Of a stretch of 64,000 nt of DNA, positions 1 to 7,153 are shown one piece after another. A program made the position numbers and the translations under genes. The stretch lies in NCBI GenBank assembly GCA_964442185.1, contig CAYTWT010000274.1, positions 12,365-76,364 of the forward strand, in the 5' to 3' direction. The stretch is from CADEEV01 sp964442185 (lineage in GTDB: Bacteria > Acidobacteriota > Vicinamibacteria > Fen-336). The notes below the pieces were generated by a model. The model did no database searches and had not been told where the DNA came from. It worked only from the letters and a program-made list of their open reading frames with translations. Numbering within the stretch: position 1 is the first letter of the stretch; every line of letters begins with the position of its first letter.

Positions 1-2
1 TC

Positions 3-371
3 GCGCAGGACCTCGGCAGCGCGCTACAACGAAGGCTGAGGCTCGAGACGCTGGTCATGGTTCGAACCGCCGAGGCGCTCGACGCGGCGCTGAGGCTGAA
101 CCCGTTCGCCACACAGAAGGCCGGGAGCGGGAAGCAGTACGTGTCGTTCCTGGCCAGCGAGCCCGCAGCCGCGCTGCGCGTGCCGCAGCTCTCCCCGGCG
201 GGCAACGTGAAGCTCGTCGCCGTGCTCGGCCGCGAGCTGTTCAGCCTCGGCTGGACCGTCGGCGCCAAGATCGGCTTCCCGAACGAGTTCGTCGAGAAGA
301 CCACCGCTCTCGCCGCGACGACGCGCACCTTCGCTGTCGCGACGAAGGTGCTGGCGCTGTGCTCCGAGTAG
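3..371 (+). CDS. DUF1697 family protein, C-terminal part (5' end outside window)
   Basis: The open frame runs in from the left edge of the window without a start, so only the C-terminal 122 residues are visible. They match the C-terminal half of the DUF1697 family (about 180 residues when complete): a VMVRTAEAL segment followed by NPFA, a KQYVSFLA strand, the GRELFSLGW motif, and a TTRTFAVATKVLAL end that corresponds to the family's usual RNWNTV.KL segment. The family has no settled biochemical role. An internal ATG at 57 could start a short protein, but the homology clearly continues upstream of it. The gene converges on the carbonic anhydrase gene, with 12 bases between the stops. Confidence 0.8.
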   Translation, partial: AQDLGSALQRRLRLETLVMVRTAEALDAALRLNPFATQKAGSGKQYVSFLASEPAAALRVPQLSPAGNVKLVAVLGRELFSLGWTVGAKIGFPNEFVEKTTALAATTRTFAVATKVLALCSE

Positions 372-383
372 CGGGACCCGTCG

Positions 384-1019
384 CTACTCGCCGGCGCACG
401 CAACACCGTCGAAGAACTCCACGACTCCAGTCGCGAGCGAATACTCGGCTCCCACGACGAGGAGCCCGTCTTTCTGGATCAGCTGCTCGAGGACTTCCGA
501 GCCGTGTCTGAGGTGGCTTGCCGAGACTCGGATGTTGGCGCGCACGGCTCGCTCGACCAGGTCGGCCGGGTGCAGTCCTGAATCTGCCGCGAGCAGCGCT
601 TCCAGCGATGGCCGGATCCGGTCCACGATCGAGCGGAGGTTGCGTGACTTGTTCTCCACCGGGCGCCCAAGTTCTTCCAGGGTGGCCAGAATCGCGCCGC
701 ACTCGGCGTGGCCCAGCACCACGACGAGTCGCGTGCCGAACCGCTCCGCGGCGAACTCGACGCTGCCGACCTGAGAAGGGGCCACGATGTTTCCGGCGAC
801 ACGGATCACGAACAGGTCACCCAGACCCTGATCGAACACGATCTCTGCGGGCACCCGCGAATCGGAACAGCCGAGAATGATCGCGAAGGGCTCCTGGCCC
901 GTCACGAGCTCGGCGCGTCGAGTCAGGCTGGCTGCGCCGTCCGCGCTCCGCAGGCCCGAAGCAAAGCGGCCGTTGCCTTTCCGCAGCTGCTCCAGGGCGT
1001 CGAGTGCGGCGATCTTCAA
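384..1019 (-). CDS. Beta-class carbonic anhydrase
   Basis: Reversible hydration of carbon dioxide to bicarbonate, in the cytoplasm. The 211-residue protein has the beta-class zinc site: C51-S-D-S-R55, where Cys51 and the Asp53/Arg55 dyad lie, and H104-A-E-C107 for the other two zinc ligands. The usual family length is about 200-220 residues. The start is TTG at 1019, inside a TTGA overlap with the DUF488 stop codon, which implies translational coupling to the upstream gene. There is no signal peptide. Assignment to the family is firm; a specific role such as pH balance or supplying bicarbonate to carboxylases cannot be read from the context. Confidence 0.93.
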   Translation of the reverse strand: MKIAALDALEQLRKGNGRFASGLRSADGAASLTRRAELVTGQEPFAIILGCSDSRVPAEIVFDQGLGDLFVIRVAGNIVAPSQVGSVEFAAERFGTRLVVVLGHAECGAILATLEELGRPVENKSRNLRSIVDRIRPSLEALLAADSGLHPADLVERAVRANIRVSASHLRHGSEVLEQLIQKDGLLVVGAEYSLATGVVEFFDGVACAGE

Positions 1020-1408
1020 CTGCCGATCACCCGGGCCCCATGCTCCGCCAAGAGCTCCTTCAGAACGGAGCGGTGACAGCGGGCCGCCTCGGCGCAGTAG
1101 CAGCCAACCGAGAAGTCCGTGTCCTGTGACAAGGCGGCCAGCAGAGCCAGCAGCCGCGCCGCCTCCGGGCGCTTCATCTCGGCCCGGTAGCGCTTCGTGA
1201 AGACCCGCCAGGTTCGCGCGTCCGTGGCGCGCAGCGCGATCTTGACGAGCTGCTCGCTCGGGGCGACCTCAGGCAGCCAGACGTCGTAGAAGTCGCGTCG
1301 AGCATACTCCCGCTTCGGAACCCCCCGCGGCGGGCGCCGGACGGTGCCCAGGCGCAGTCCTTCGTCAGCCGCTCTCGGAGTGCCGAGTTGGACGACCCGA
1401 ATCGCCAC
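1016..1408 (-). CDS. DUF488 family protein
   Basis: A 130-residue member of the DUF488 family, with the characteristic opening (VVQLGTPRAADEGLRLG), RRPPRGV, an FYDVWLPEVAPS segment, a W-RVFTKRYRAEM helix and an SVGCYCAEAARCHRS motif with conserved cysteines and histidine near the C terminus. The function is unknown; such proteins often sit beside unrelated metabolic genes. GTG at 1408 is preceded by an unusually strong AGGAGGAGG ribosome binding site, which fixes the start. It is the first gene of a two-gene operon with the carbonic anhydrase, sharing a four-base TTGA overlap. Confidence 0.88.
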   Translation of the reverse strand: MAIRVVQLGTPRAADEGLRLGTVRRPPRGVPKREYARRDFYDVWLPEVAPSEQLVKIALRATDARTWRVFTKRYRAEMKRPEAARLLALLAALSQDTDFSVGCYCAEAARCHRSVLKELLAEHGARVIGS

Positions 1409-1480
1409 TGGAATCCTCCTCCTGCATGCTCACTCGCGGGCCAGGCGGATGTCTACTTCGCGCCACTCCTGCGCCTCTTG

Positions 1481-2734
1481 TCAGCCAGCTCCGTGGCCAC
1501 GAACAGCGCGCTGTTCGATAGTTCCTGAACGGACTCCAGAGATGCCGAGTTCTTGGAGGAGGCTGTGTACTGTCCCCCAGGTACGCTGCATGTCGTTGTC
1601 GAGGCCGACCGAGAACCGAATCAGGCCATCGCCCATTCCCATCCTGTGGCGCTGCTCCGGCGGGATCTCTGATGAAGTGCTGTGGCCAGGGGCGCTGAAC
1701 AGCGTCTTGAAATAGCCGAGACTGACAGCCAGGTAGCCGACCTTCTCCTCCTGCATTCGAGTCATCAAGCGATCGGCAGTCGCTTTGTCGCCAACGTCGA
1801 CCGCCACGATGCCTCCGAAGCCGAACCCGGGATTCATCAGCCGCGACAGCAGCTCGTGTTGCGGATGGCTGGCGAGGCCCGGGTAGTGGACTCTCAGCCC
1901 CGCATCCTGAAAATGCTTGGCGAGGTAGAACGCGTTTGCGCTGTGTCGTGCCAACCGAACGTGGAGACTGTGGAGATTCTTCAGGATGCCTGCCGCGCGA
2001 ATGCTGTCGAGCACGGGCCCCAGCAGCATGCTCGGCCCGCTATTGATGTCGTTCAGGCGGGCGATGAAATCGCTCGACGAGACGACGCAGCCCGCAACGC
2101 AGTCGCTCGTGCCGTTGATGAACTTTGTCATGCTGTGCACCACGACGTCGGCTCCGAGCCGAAGCGGGGAGAGAATCAGCGGACTGAAGGTATTGTCCAC
2201 GACGACTCGAGCGCCGTGCTCGTGCGCCAGGCGGGATAGTGCGGGAATGTCCGCAACCTCGAGAAGTGGGTTGCTCACACTCTCGCAGTACAGGACGCGC
2301 GTCCTTGGCGTCATGGCTGCCCTGACGGCCTGCCCATCGCCGAGATCGACGAAGCGCGTCGTAATCCCGAACCGCGGGAGAAGGTTGGCCAGCAACGCGT
2401 AAGTGCCGCCGTACACGGTACGGCTCGACACGATCTCGTCGCCCGAAGAGCACAGCTGCAGAAGGCTGGAGCTGATCGCCGCCATGCCTGAGGCCATCAC
2501 CTGGGCTGACTCGCCCGCTTCCATCCGAGCGAGAGCGGTCGAGAGGGATTTGTTCGTAGGATTCCAGTGTCGAGAATAAAGGAAGCATCCTTCTATCTCG
2601 TGCTCGAAGACCTCCTCCATCCTTGCGACGCTCATGAATGTGTAGGTCGAAGAGTCGCAGATCGATGGGTTCACGTCCCCGAATTCGCCGAAGGCAAGGA
2701 AGTTCTGGATCTCAGTGGCCGGATCGAATGGCAT
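1481..2734 (-). CDS. Cys/Met metabolism PLP-dependent enzyme (methionine gamma-lyase / cystathionine gamma-synthase type)
   Basis: A fold-type I PLP enzyme of the trans-sulfuration group, 417 residues from the chosen start. Visible features are the N-terminal YSRHWNPTNKSL substrate-phosphate region, the SGMAAISS cofactor loop, VVVDNTFSPL with the PLP-binding Asp, and the Schiff-base lysine in HSMTKFINGTSD (about residue 204). Family members either cleave Met/homocysteine/cystathionine or perform gamma-replacement, and the sequence alone does not tell which; methionine gamma-lyase is my first guess from the SMTKFINGTSD context. The ATG at 2734 has a GGAGAGG ribosome binding site and is preferred to an ATG nine codons upstream. 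It diverges from the dipeptidase gene. Confidence 0.85.
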   Translation of the reverse strand: MPFDPATEIQNFLAFGEFGDVNPSICDSSTYTFMSVARMEEVFEHEIEGCFLYSRHWNPTNKSLSTALARMEAGESAQVMASGMAAISSSLLQLCSSGDEIVSSRTVYGGTYALLANLLPRFGITTRFVDLGDGQAVRAAMTPRTRVLYCESVSNPLLEVADIPALSRLAHEHGARVVVDNTFSPLILSPLRLGADVVVHSMTKFINGTSDCVAGCVVSSSDFIARLNDINSGPSMLLGPVLDSIRAAGILKNLHSLHVRLARHSANAFYLAKHFQDAGLRVHYPGLASHPQHELLSRLMNPGFGFGGIVAVDVGDKATADRLMTRMQEEKVGYLAVSLGYFKTLFSAPGHSTSSEIPPEQRHRMGMGDGLIRFSVGLDNDMQRTWGTVHSLLQELGISGVRSGTIEQRAVRGHGAG

Positions 2735-2910
2735 GTCCTCTCCAATGCGGCAAGGCTCCATTCTAGCGGGGCCGCAGCTTCAAGCGCTCGTTGAGCGGCC
2801 CGGTCCTCAGCTCTGGGTCGCTGGCTTGCTCACCCGATGCCTCCGCAGCCGTCGCCGCGGATGAAAGCGCCCATCGTTCCGTGGTAGCGTCCCGCCGCGC
2901 GGAGGTGCTG

Positions 2911-4149
2911 ATGCGAACGCTTTCTCTTTCCTTCCTGGTTCTGGCCTGGGGACTGCCGGCCACCGGGGGGACAGACGACGTCGCGAATGAGTCGGCGCGT
3001 CGCCTCCACACGCTCGCCCTGGTGGTCGACACCCACGACGACACCCCCCAGCGGATGGTCTTCCAGGGATTCGACCTCGGGGCCCGCGACGCGCGCGGGC
3101 ACGTGGACATCCCCCGCATGCGCGAGGGCGGCCTCGACGCGGTGTTCTTCTCCATCTGGGTCCCGAGCAAGGTCACGGGGCCCGAGGCGGTGAGGCGCGC
3201 CCTGCGACAGATCGACGCAGTGCGCGAGCAGGTCCGCCGCCATCCGGCCGTCCTCGAGTTGGCCACGTCCGCCGCCGCCGTGCGGGAAGCCGTGGCCCGG
3301 GGACGGATCGCCGCCCTCATGGGAATGGAGGGCGGACACATGATCGACGACGACCTGGGGCTCTTGCGCACCTACGCCGCCCTAGGCGTTCGCTACCTGA
3401 CCCTCACCCACTTCCTAAACAACAACTGGGCCGACTCCTCCACCGACAAGGCCGCCCACGACGGCCTCACCGGGTTCGGTAAAGACGTCGTGCGCGAGCT
3501 CAACCGACTGGGCGTCCTCGTGGACATCTCCCACGTCGCCGACAAGACGTTCTACGACGCACTCGCCACCACCAAGGCGCCCGTGATCGCGTCCCACTCG
3601 TCCTGCCGGGCCCTCTGCGACCACCCGCGCAACATGAGCGACGAGATGCTGAAGGCCCTGGCCCGGAACGGTGGGGTCATCCAGATCAACTTCGAGATCA
3701 CCTTCCTGAGTCAGGAGGCACGCGACGCCAAGCAGGCCCGCGGGGCGAGCGTGGAGCTCGAGGATGCGGAGCTCCTGAAGCTGTGTGGAGAGGACGAGGC
3801 CTGCCAGATCCTCGAAGGCGAGCGCCGCGACCGGCAAGCCATGGAGGCGGGCGCCCTTCCCCGCGTGAGCTGGGAGAAAATCGTCGAGCACATCGACCAC
3901 GCGGCGCGGGTGGCCGGGGTCGACCACGTCGGTCTGGGCTCGGACTTCGACGGGGCCTCGATGCCCTTCGGGATGGAGGACTGCTCGCACCTGCCCCGGC
4001 TCACCGCAGCCCTCCTCGCACGCGGGTATTCGGAAGCGGACGCCCTGAAGATCCTCGGCGGCAACTTGCTCCGCGTGCTGGCCCAGGCCGAGGCGGTGGC
4101 GGAGCAGCTCGGCAAGGAACCGCCGGCCGCGGCGAAGAGCGGCCGGTGA
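2911..4149 (+). CDS. Exported membrane dipeptidase (peptidase family M19)
   Basis: A zinc-dependent dipeptidase of the renal dipeptidase family, 412 residues. It begins with a signal peptide (MRTLSLSFLVLAWGLPATGG), so it should act in the periplasm or be membrane attached. Family motifs are VVDTHDDTP (first metal ligands, H-x-D), GMEGGH, the LTLTHFLNNNWADS segment, DISHVAD, IASHSSCRALC, and the late GLGSDFDG aspartate. ATG at 2911 follows GGAGGTG at a good distance, and is chosen over an in-frame start 40 codons upstream that would bury the signal peptide. Monocistronic, with a 176-base divergent gap to the PLP enzyme gene. Confidence 0.92.
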   Translation: MRTLSLSFLVLAWGLPATGGTDDVANESARRLHTLALVVDTHDDTPQRMVFQGFDLGARDARGHVDIPRMREGGLDAVFFSIWVPSKVTGPEAVRRALRQIDAVREQVRRHPAVLELATSAAAVREAVARGRIAALMGMEGGHMIDDDLGLLRTYAALGVRYLTLTHFLNNNWADSSTDKAAHDGLTGFGKDVVRELNRLGVLVDISHVADKTFYDALATTKAPVIASHSSCRALCDHPRNMSDEMLKALARNGGVIQINFEITFLSQEARDAKQARGASVELEDAELLKLCGEDEACQILEGERRDRQAMEAGALPRVSWEKIVEHIDHAARVAGVDHVGLGSDFDGASMPFGMEDCSHLPRLTAALLARGYSEADALKILGGNLLRVLAQAEAVAEQLGKEPPAAAKSGR

Positions 4150-4242
4150 CGGCCGGGTGGCCGGGTCGAGCTCCCCGGGGGGCGCCTGAAGCGCGAGCCC
4201 TTTCCTGGCCGGCCTGCTAAGCTGACGTAGCGGAGGATCGAT

Positions 4243-5406
4243 TTGCCCGGTCACCCCCAGAGCGCGTCCCGCGGCCCAGCGTTTCTGCAATCCGTGGACT
4301 TCGCCCTCGCCCCGTTCCTCGTCATCTGGGAGACGACGCAGTCCTGCGCGCTCGCCTGCCGCCACTGCCGTGCCTCGGCCCAGCCGGGCCGCGACCCGCG
4401 CGAGTTGACGACCAACCAGGGCTTCCGGCTCGTCGACCAGGTGGCGGAGATGGGCACGCCGATCTTCATCCTGAGCGGCGGCGACCCCGTCAACCGGCCC
4501 GACCTCCTCGAGCTGATCCGCTACGGCAAGTCGCGCGGCCTGCGGATGGCCACCATCCCCGCCGCCACCGACTGCTTGACCAGCGAGCTGGTGCAGTCGC
4601 TGAAGGCGTCCGGTCTCGACCAGATGGCGGTGAGCATCGACTTCCCGCGCGCCGAGTTGCATGACGCCTTCCGCGGCGTGCCGGGCGCGTTCGACAAGAC
4701 CATGCAGGCGGTGAAGTGGGCGCACGAGGCGGGGCTGCCGCTCCAGGTGAACACCACCGTATGCGGCGACACCGCGCCCTATCTCGAGGAGATGGCCGCG
4801 TTCGTCCAGGGCCTCGGGATCGTGTTCTGGGAGGTCTTCTTCCTCGTGCCGATGGGGCGGGGGAGCGTGCTCACCGGCCTCAGCGCGTCCGAGTGCGAGC
4901 GGCTCTTCGAGGTGATTTACGCCGTGCACAAGAAGGAGGGCTTCATAGTCAAGGTGACGGAGGCCCCGCACTATCGTCGCCACGTGGCCCAGCGCGAGAT
5001 GAAGGACGCGGGCCTCGCCTCGGCGCGGCCCGAGGGGTTCGCGGCGATGCCCGCCCGGCTCACGCGGTCGGAGGGCCCCGGCCACAGCGTGGGCCTCGCG
5101 CCGCGCGGGGTGAACTCTGGCAATGGGTTCCTGTTCGTCTCGCACCTGGGCGAGATCATGCCGAGCGGCTTCCTGCCGATTCCGGTCGGCAACGTGCGCG
5201 AGATGGCGCTCGCGCACGCCTACCGCGAGACGCCGCTGTTCCGGCAGCTGCGCAGGCCAGACCTCTACAAGGGCCGCTGCGGCCGCTGCGAGTTCCGCGA
5301 CATCTGTGGCGGCTCCCGCTCGCGCGCCTACGGCCTCACTGGCGACCCGTTCGAGACCGACCCCTGGTGCTCGTACGAGCCGCTGGGGGCCGGGGTCAGC
5401 GCTTGA
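4243..5406 (+). CDS. Radical SAM/SPASM protein (TIGR04053-like, heme d1/AhbD-related)
   Basis: A radical S-adenosylmethionine enzyme of 387 residues. The [4Fe-4S] motif is C35-A-L-A-C39-R-H-C42, followed by a SGGDPVNRPDL glycine-rich SAM motif. The C terminus has a SPASM-type cysteine cluster (CGRCEFRDICGG and a later WCSYEP) that would bind auxiliary clusters. The sequence style resembles the TIGR04053 family, related to heme d1/alternative heme enzymes NirJ and AhbD, but no other heme genes lie nearby, so the substrate is unknown. The start is TTG at 4243, supported by GGAGG six bases upstream. The last 11 bases overlap the convergent MmcQ/YjbR gene. Confidence 0.88.
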   Translation: MPGHPQSASRGPAFLQSVDFALAPFLVIWETTQSCALACRHCRASAQPGRDPRELTTNQGFRLVDQVAEMGTPIFILSGGDPVNRPDLLELIRYGKSRGLRMATIPAATDCLTSELVQSLKASGLDQMAVSIDFPRAELHDAFRGVPGAFDKTMQAVKWAHEAGLPLQVNTTVCGDTAPYLEEMAAFVQGLGIVFWEVFFLVPMGRGSVLTGLSASECERLFEVIYAVHKKEGFIVKVTEAPHYRRHVAQREMKDAGLASARPEGFAAMPARLTRSEGPGHSVGLAPRGVNSGNGFLFVSHLGEIMPSGFLPIPVGNVREMALAHAYRETPLFRQLRRPDLYKGRCGRCEFRDICGGSRSRAYGLTGDPFETDPWCSYEPLGAGVSA

Positions 5407-5791
5407 GGGTGCGGGGCCGCTTCGGCCGGCGATCGCCCGCACGCGACGCGGCCACCAGCTTGCGCGGCGCGACGTTTTCCCAGGCCACGGCGAGAGCCAC
5501 TCGAACTCGCCCGGCCCTCGCCAGGCGGAGACACACGGTGGTGGCGCCCTTGAGCCCCCATCCCCCCTTGACCGGAACGAAAACCATGGGCTCGGCGCTG
5601 ACGAACGCCTCCTGTTGGTCGCGAGTCAGCTTGACCATTCCCCACCCGGCGTCGGGATAGCCGAGCGTCGCAAAGATCTTCCCGCCCACGCGGAAGTCGG
5701 GATGCCCCATGTGTCCCACTTCGGACGCCTCGGGCATGGCGAGTGCGAGCCGCCGAAAGTCAGCAACCTTCATCTTTGCCGACCAGCTCAC
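5396..5791 (-). CDS. MmcQ/YjbR family DNA-binding-fold protein
   Basis: A small protein (131 residues) of the MmcQ/YjbR (DUF419) family. The N-terminal FRRLALAMPEASEV helix, GHPDFRVGGKIFATLG, a MVKLT strand and the DQQEAFVSAEP segment are typical. The C terminus is basic (PKRPRTLKR). The fold resembles the CyaY/MotA-like DNA-binding double wing, but the biological role is not established. The start is uncertain: GTG at 5791 gives the length shown, while ATG at 5773 starts right at the conserved region; neither has a strong ribosome binding site. Confidence 0.85.
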   Translation of the reverse strand: MSWSAKMKVADFRRLALAMPEASEVGHMGHPDFRVGGKIFATLGYPDAGWGMVKLTRDQQEAFVSAEPMVFVPVKGGWGLKGATTVCLRLARAGRVRVALAVAWENVAPRKLVAASRAGDRRPKRPRTLKR

Positions 5792-5900
5792 CCCGAGGTC
5801 GTGGGATCGATGATCGCCATGACCTTGGCCAACGACTTCTGTTCATGACCTTGCTGCCGCCGATCCTACACCCGCGCGCCCGCTTGCACGGGGACGGCTG

Positions 5901-6575
5901 CTAGACGGCCAGCGGCTTCATGCAGTCGGGCGTTTCGTTGGCCGCGTTATTCACGGTCGGCCCAACCCGAACCGCTGCGAGCGATTCTGCGTCACACGGC
6001 CGCAGCAATCGCGTCAGGTCGTTCGCGTGCCGGTTGTCGGGATCCACCCACGCATTCCAATCCGCCTCAGGCAGAACCACAGGCATCCGGTCGTGAATCG
6101 GCCGCACCACCTGGTTCGGCTCGGTCGTGACGATCGCGCAGGTTCCGGCCTGTCCGGGCTCGCGCCCCGGCGCTGGCTCCCAGAGGCCTGCGAAGGCGAG
6201 CGGCCGGCCGTCGGCGCTCCGGATCAGCCAAGCCTCACGCTGTCCCGACGACCCCTTCCACTCGTAAAAGCCGTCGGCAGGGATCAGGCAGCGGCGCCGC
6301 TCGAAGGCGTCGCGAAACGCAGGCTTGTCGAGCAGCGATTCCGCGCGCGCGTTGATCAGCAGCGAGCCATGGCGCGGCTCACGCTGCCATGCGGGAATCA
6401 GTCCCCATCGCAGCATCGACAGCGACCGGGGCGCCCCGGCCGGCACCCGCCGCACGACAGCGACGGGTTGCGTGGGCGCGATGTTGTAACGGGGCGCCAG
6501 CTCGGGCGGCTCGTCGAGTCCAAAGACCTCAGCCAGCGCTTCGCCGGGTGTCGTGAGCGTGAAGCGACCACACAT
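5901..6575 (-). CDS. SRAP domain protein (YedK/HMCES), abasic-site DNA-protein crosslink enzyme
   Basis: SOS response-associated peptidase family, 224 residues. The protein begins MCGRFT; after removal of Met the N-terminal Cys2 forms the thiazolidine crosslink to abasic sites in single-stranded DNA. Other family signatures are APRYNIAPTQ, WGLIPAW, INARAES (the conserved Asn and Glu of the active site), RRCLIPADGFYEWK and HDRMPVVL (catalytic His). All key residues are present. A TAGGAT -10-like box ends nine bases before the ATG, so the message may have almost no leader. It diverges from the small lipoprotein gene with 64 bases between the starts. Confidence 0.95.
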   Translation of the reverse strand: MCGRFTLTTPGEALAEVFGLDEPPELAPRYNIAPTQPVAVVRRVPAGAPRSLSMLRWGLIPAWQREPRHGSLLINARAESLLDKPAFRDAFERRRCLIPADGFYEWKGSSGQREAWLIRSADGRPLAFAGLWEPAPGREPGQAGTCAIVTTEPNQVVRPIHDRMPVVLPEADWNAWVDPDNRHANDLTRLLRPCDAESLAAVRVGPTVNNAANETPDCMKPLAV

Positions 6576-6584
6576 GAGCGGAGT

Positions 6585-6590
6585 ATCCTA
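6585..6590 (-). promoter_or_regulatory. -10-like element (TAGGAT) for the SRAP gene
   Basis: TAGGAT read on the minus strand, nine bases before the ATG at 6575. No clear -35 element is seen at 16-18 bases upstream. Placement implies a transcript beginning at or very near the start codon. Confidence 0.4.
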
Positions 6591-6626
6591 GCCCAGGCAG
6601 CGGACAGGTTGGGGAACCGACCGTGC

Positions 6627-6632
6627 TAGGAT
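6627..6632 (+). promoter_or_regulatory. -10-like element (TAGGAT) for the small lipoprotein gene
   Basis: TAGGAT seven bases before the ATG at 6640, with no ribosome binding site in between. It is the divergent counterpart of the SRAP element and suggests a leaderless message. Confidence 0.4.
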
Positions 6633-6639
6633 CGCGGCC

Positions 6640-6993
6640 ATGAGCCAGCATGCCCTACGTTTGGCCGCCGTGGCGCTGCTCATCGCAGCTTGCCACACTC
6701 CCGAACCTAAACTGACCCGCGAAGACGTCGCGCCGGCGCTGCAGCAGGAAGCCAAGAAGATGAAAGCCGACGGCGAGAACATGCCCGACGTCGGCGTGAA
6801 AGCCGTCTGGAACATCGTCGCTGTCGAGATCCGCGAACAGCCGGACAACCCGGGCCATCCGTTCGCCGGAAGCGTGCGCTTCCGGATCGAATCCTCGGCC
6901 CGCGCCCTCGAGGGTTCCGCCCCGCAGTCATTCGAGAAGAAGTTCGAATACGAGTACGACGCCGCCTCGAGGCTCTGGCGCTTCAGGCCTTAG
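6640..6993 (+). CDS. Small predicted lipoprotein of unknown function
   Basis: A 117-residue protein with a short signal sequence ending in a lipobox-like LIAAC, so Cys18 is the likely lipidated residue. The mature part is polar, with a predicted helix (VAPALQQEAKKMKADG) followed by beta-rich sequence (GVKAVWNIVAVEIRE, GSVRFRIESS, FEKKFEYEYDAASRLWRF). I recognise no family. The gene stands alone between the SRAP and PTS genes. ATG at 6640 gives an intact signal peptide. Confidence 0.7.
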   Translation: MSQHALRLAAVALLIAACHTPEPKLTREDVAPALQQEAKKMKADGENMPDVGVKAVWNIVAVEIREQPDNPGHPFAGSVRFRIESSARALEGSAPQSFEKKFEYEYDAASRLWRFRP

Positions 6994-7138
6994 AACGTCC
7001 CTGCGACAGCCAGGCCGACGCCGCCTCGGTCGAAGCGGCGAGGCCGATATCGACGATCAGCCTGGGATGCTTGCGCTGGGGTGGCGGCGTCGCCACCGCT
7101 GCCTCGAGAGCCAGCGCGGCCAGCAGCAGCGGTGTCAT
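6983..7138 (-). CDS. Possible 51-residue exported peptide or remnant downstream of the PTS genes
   Basis: An ATG at 7138, 15 bases after the stop of the IICBB gene, opens a 51-codon frame whose product begins MTPLLLAALALEAAVA, a credible Sec signal, followed by a short tail with RLIVDIGLAAS. It could be a real tiny exported protein, the surviving 5' end of a lost outer-membrane gene, or chance. No ribosome binding site is evident, and the 3' end overlaps the convergent lipoprotein gene. Confidence 0.2.
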   Translation of the reverse strand: MTPLLLAALALEAAVATPPPQRKHPRLIVDIGLAASTEAASAWLSQGRSKA

Positions 7139-7153
7139 GCGCGGGTGCGCAAG

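Noticed and set aside
3415..5442. A 675-codon minus-strand open frame opposite the dipeptidase and radical SAM genes
   Set aside because: Low-complexity His/Arg/Leu composition, no motif; mirror image of two clear genes.
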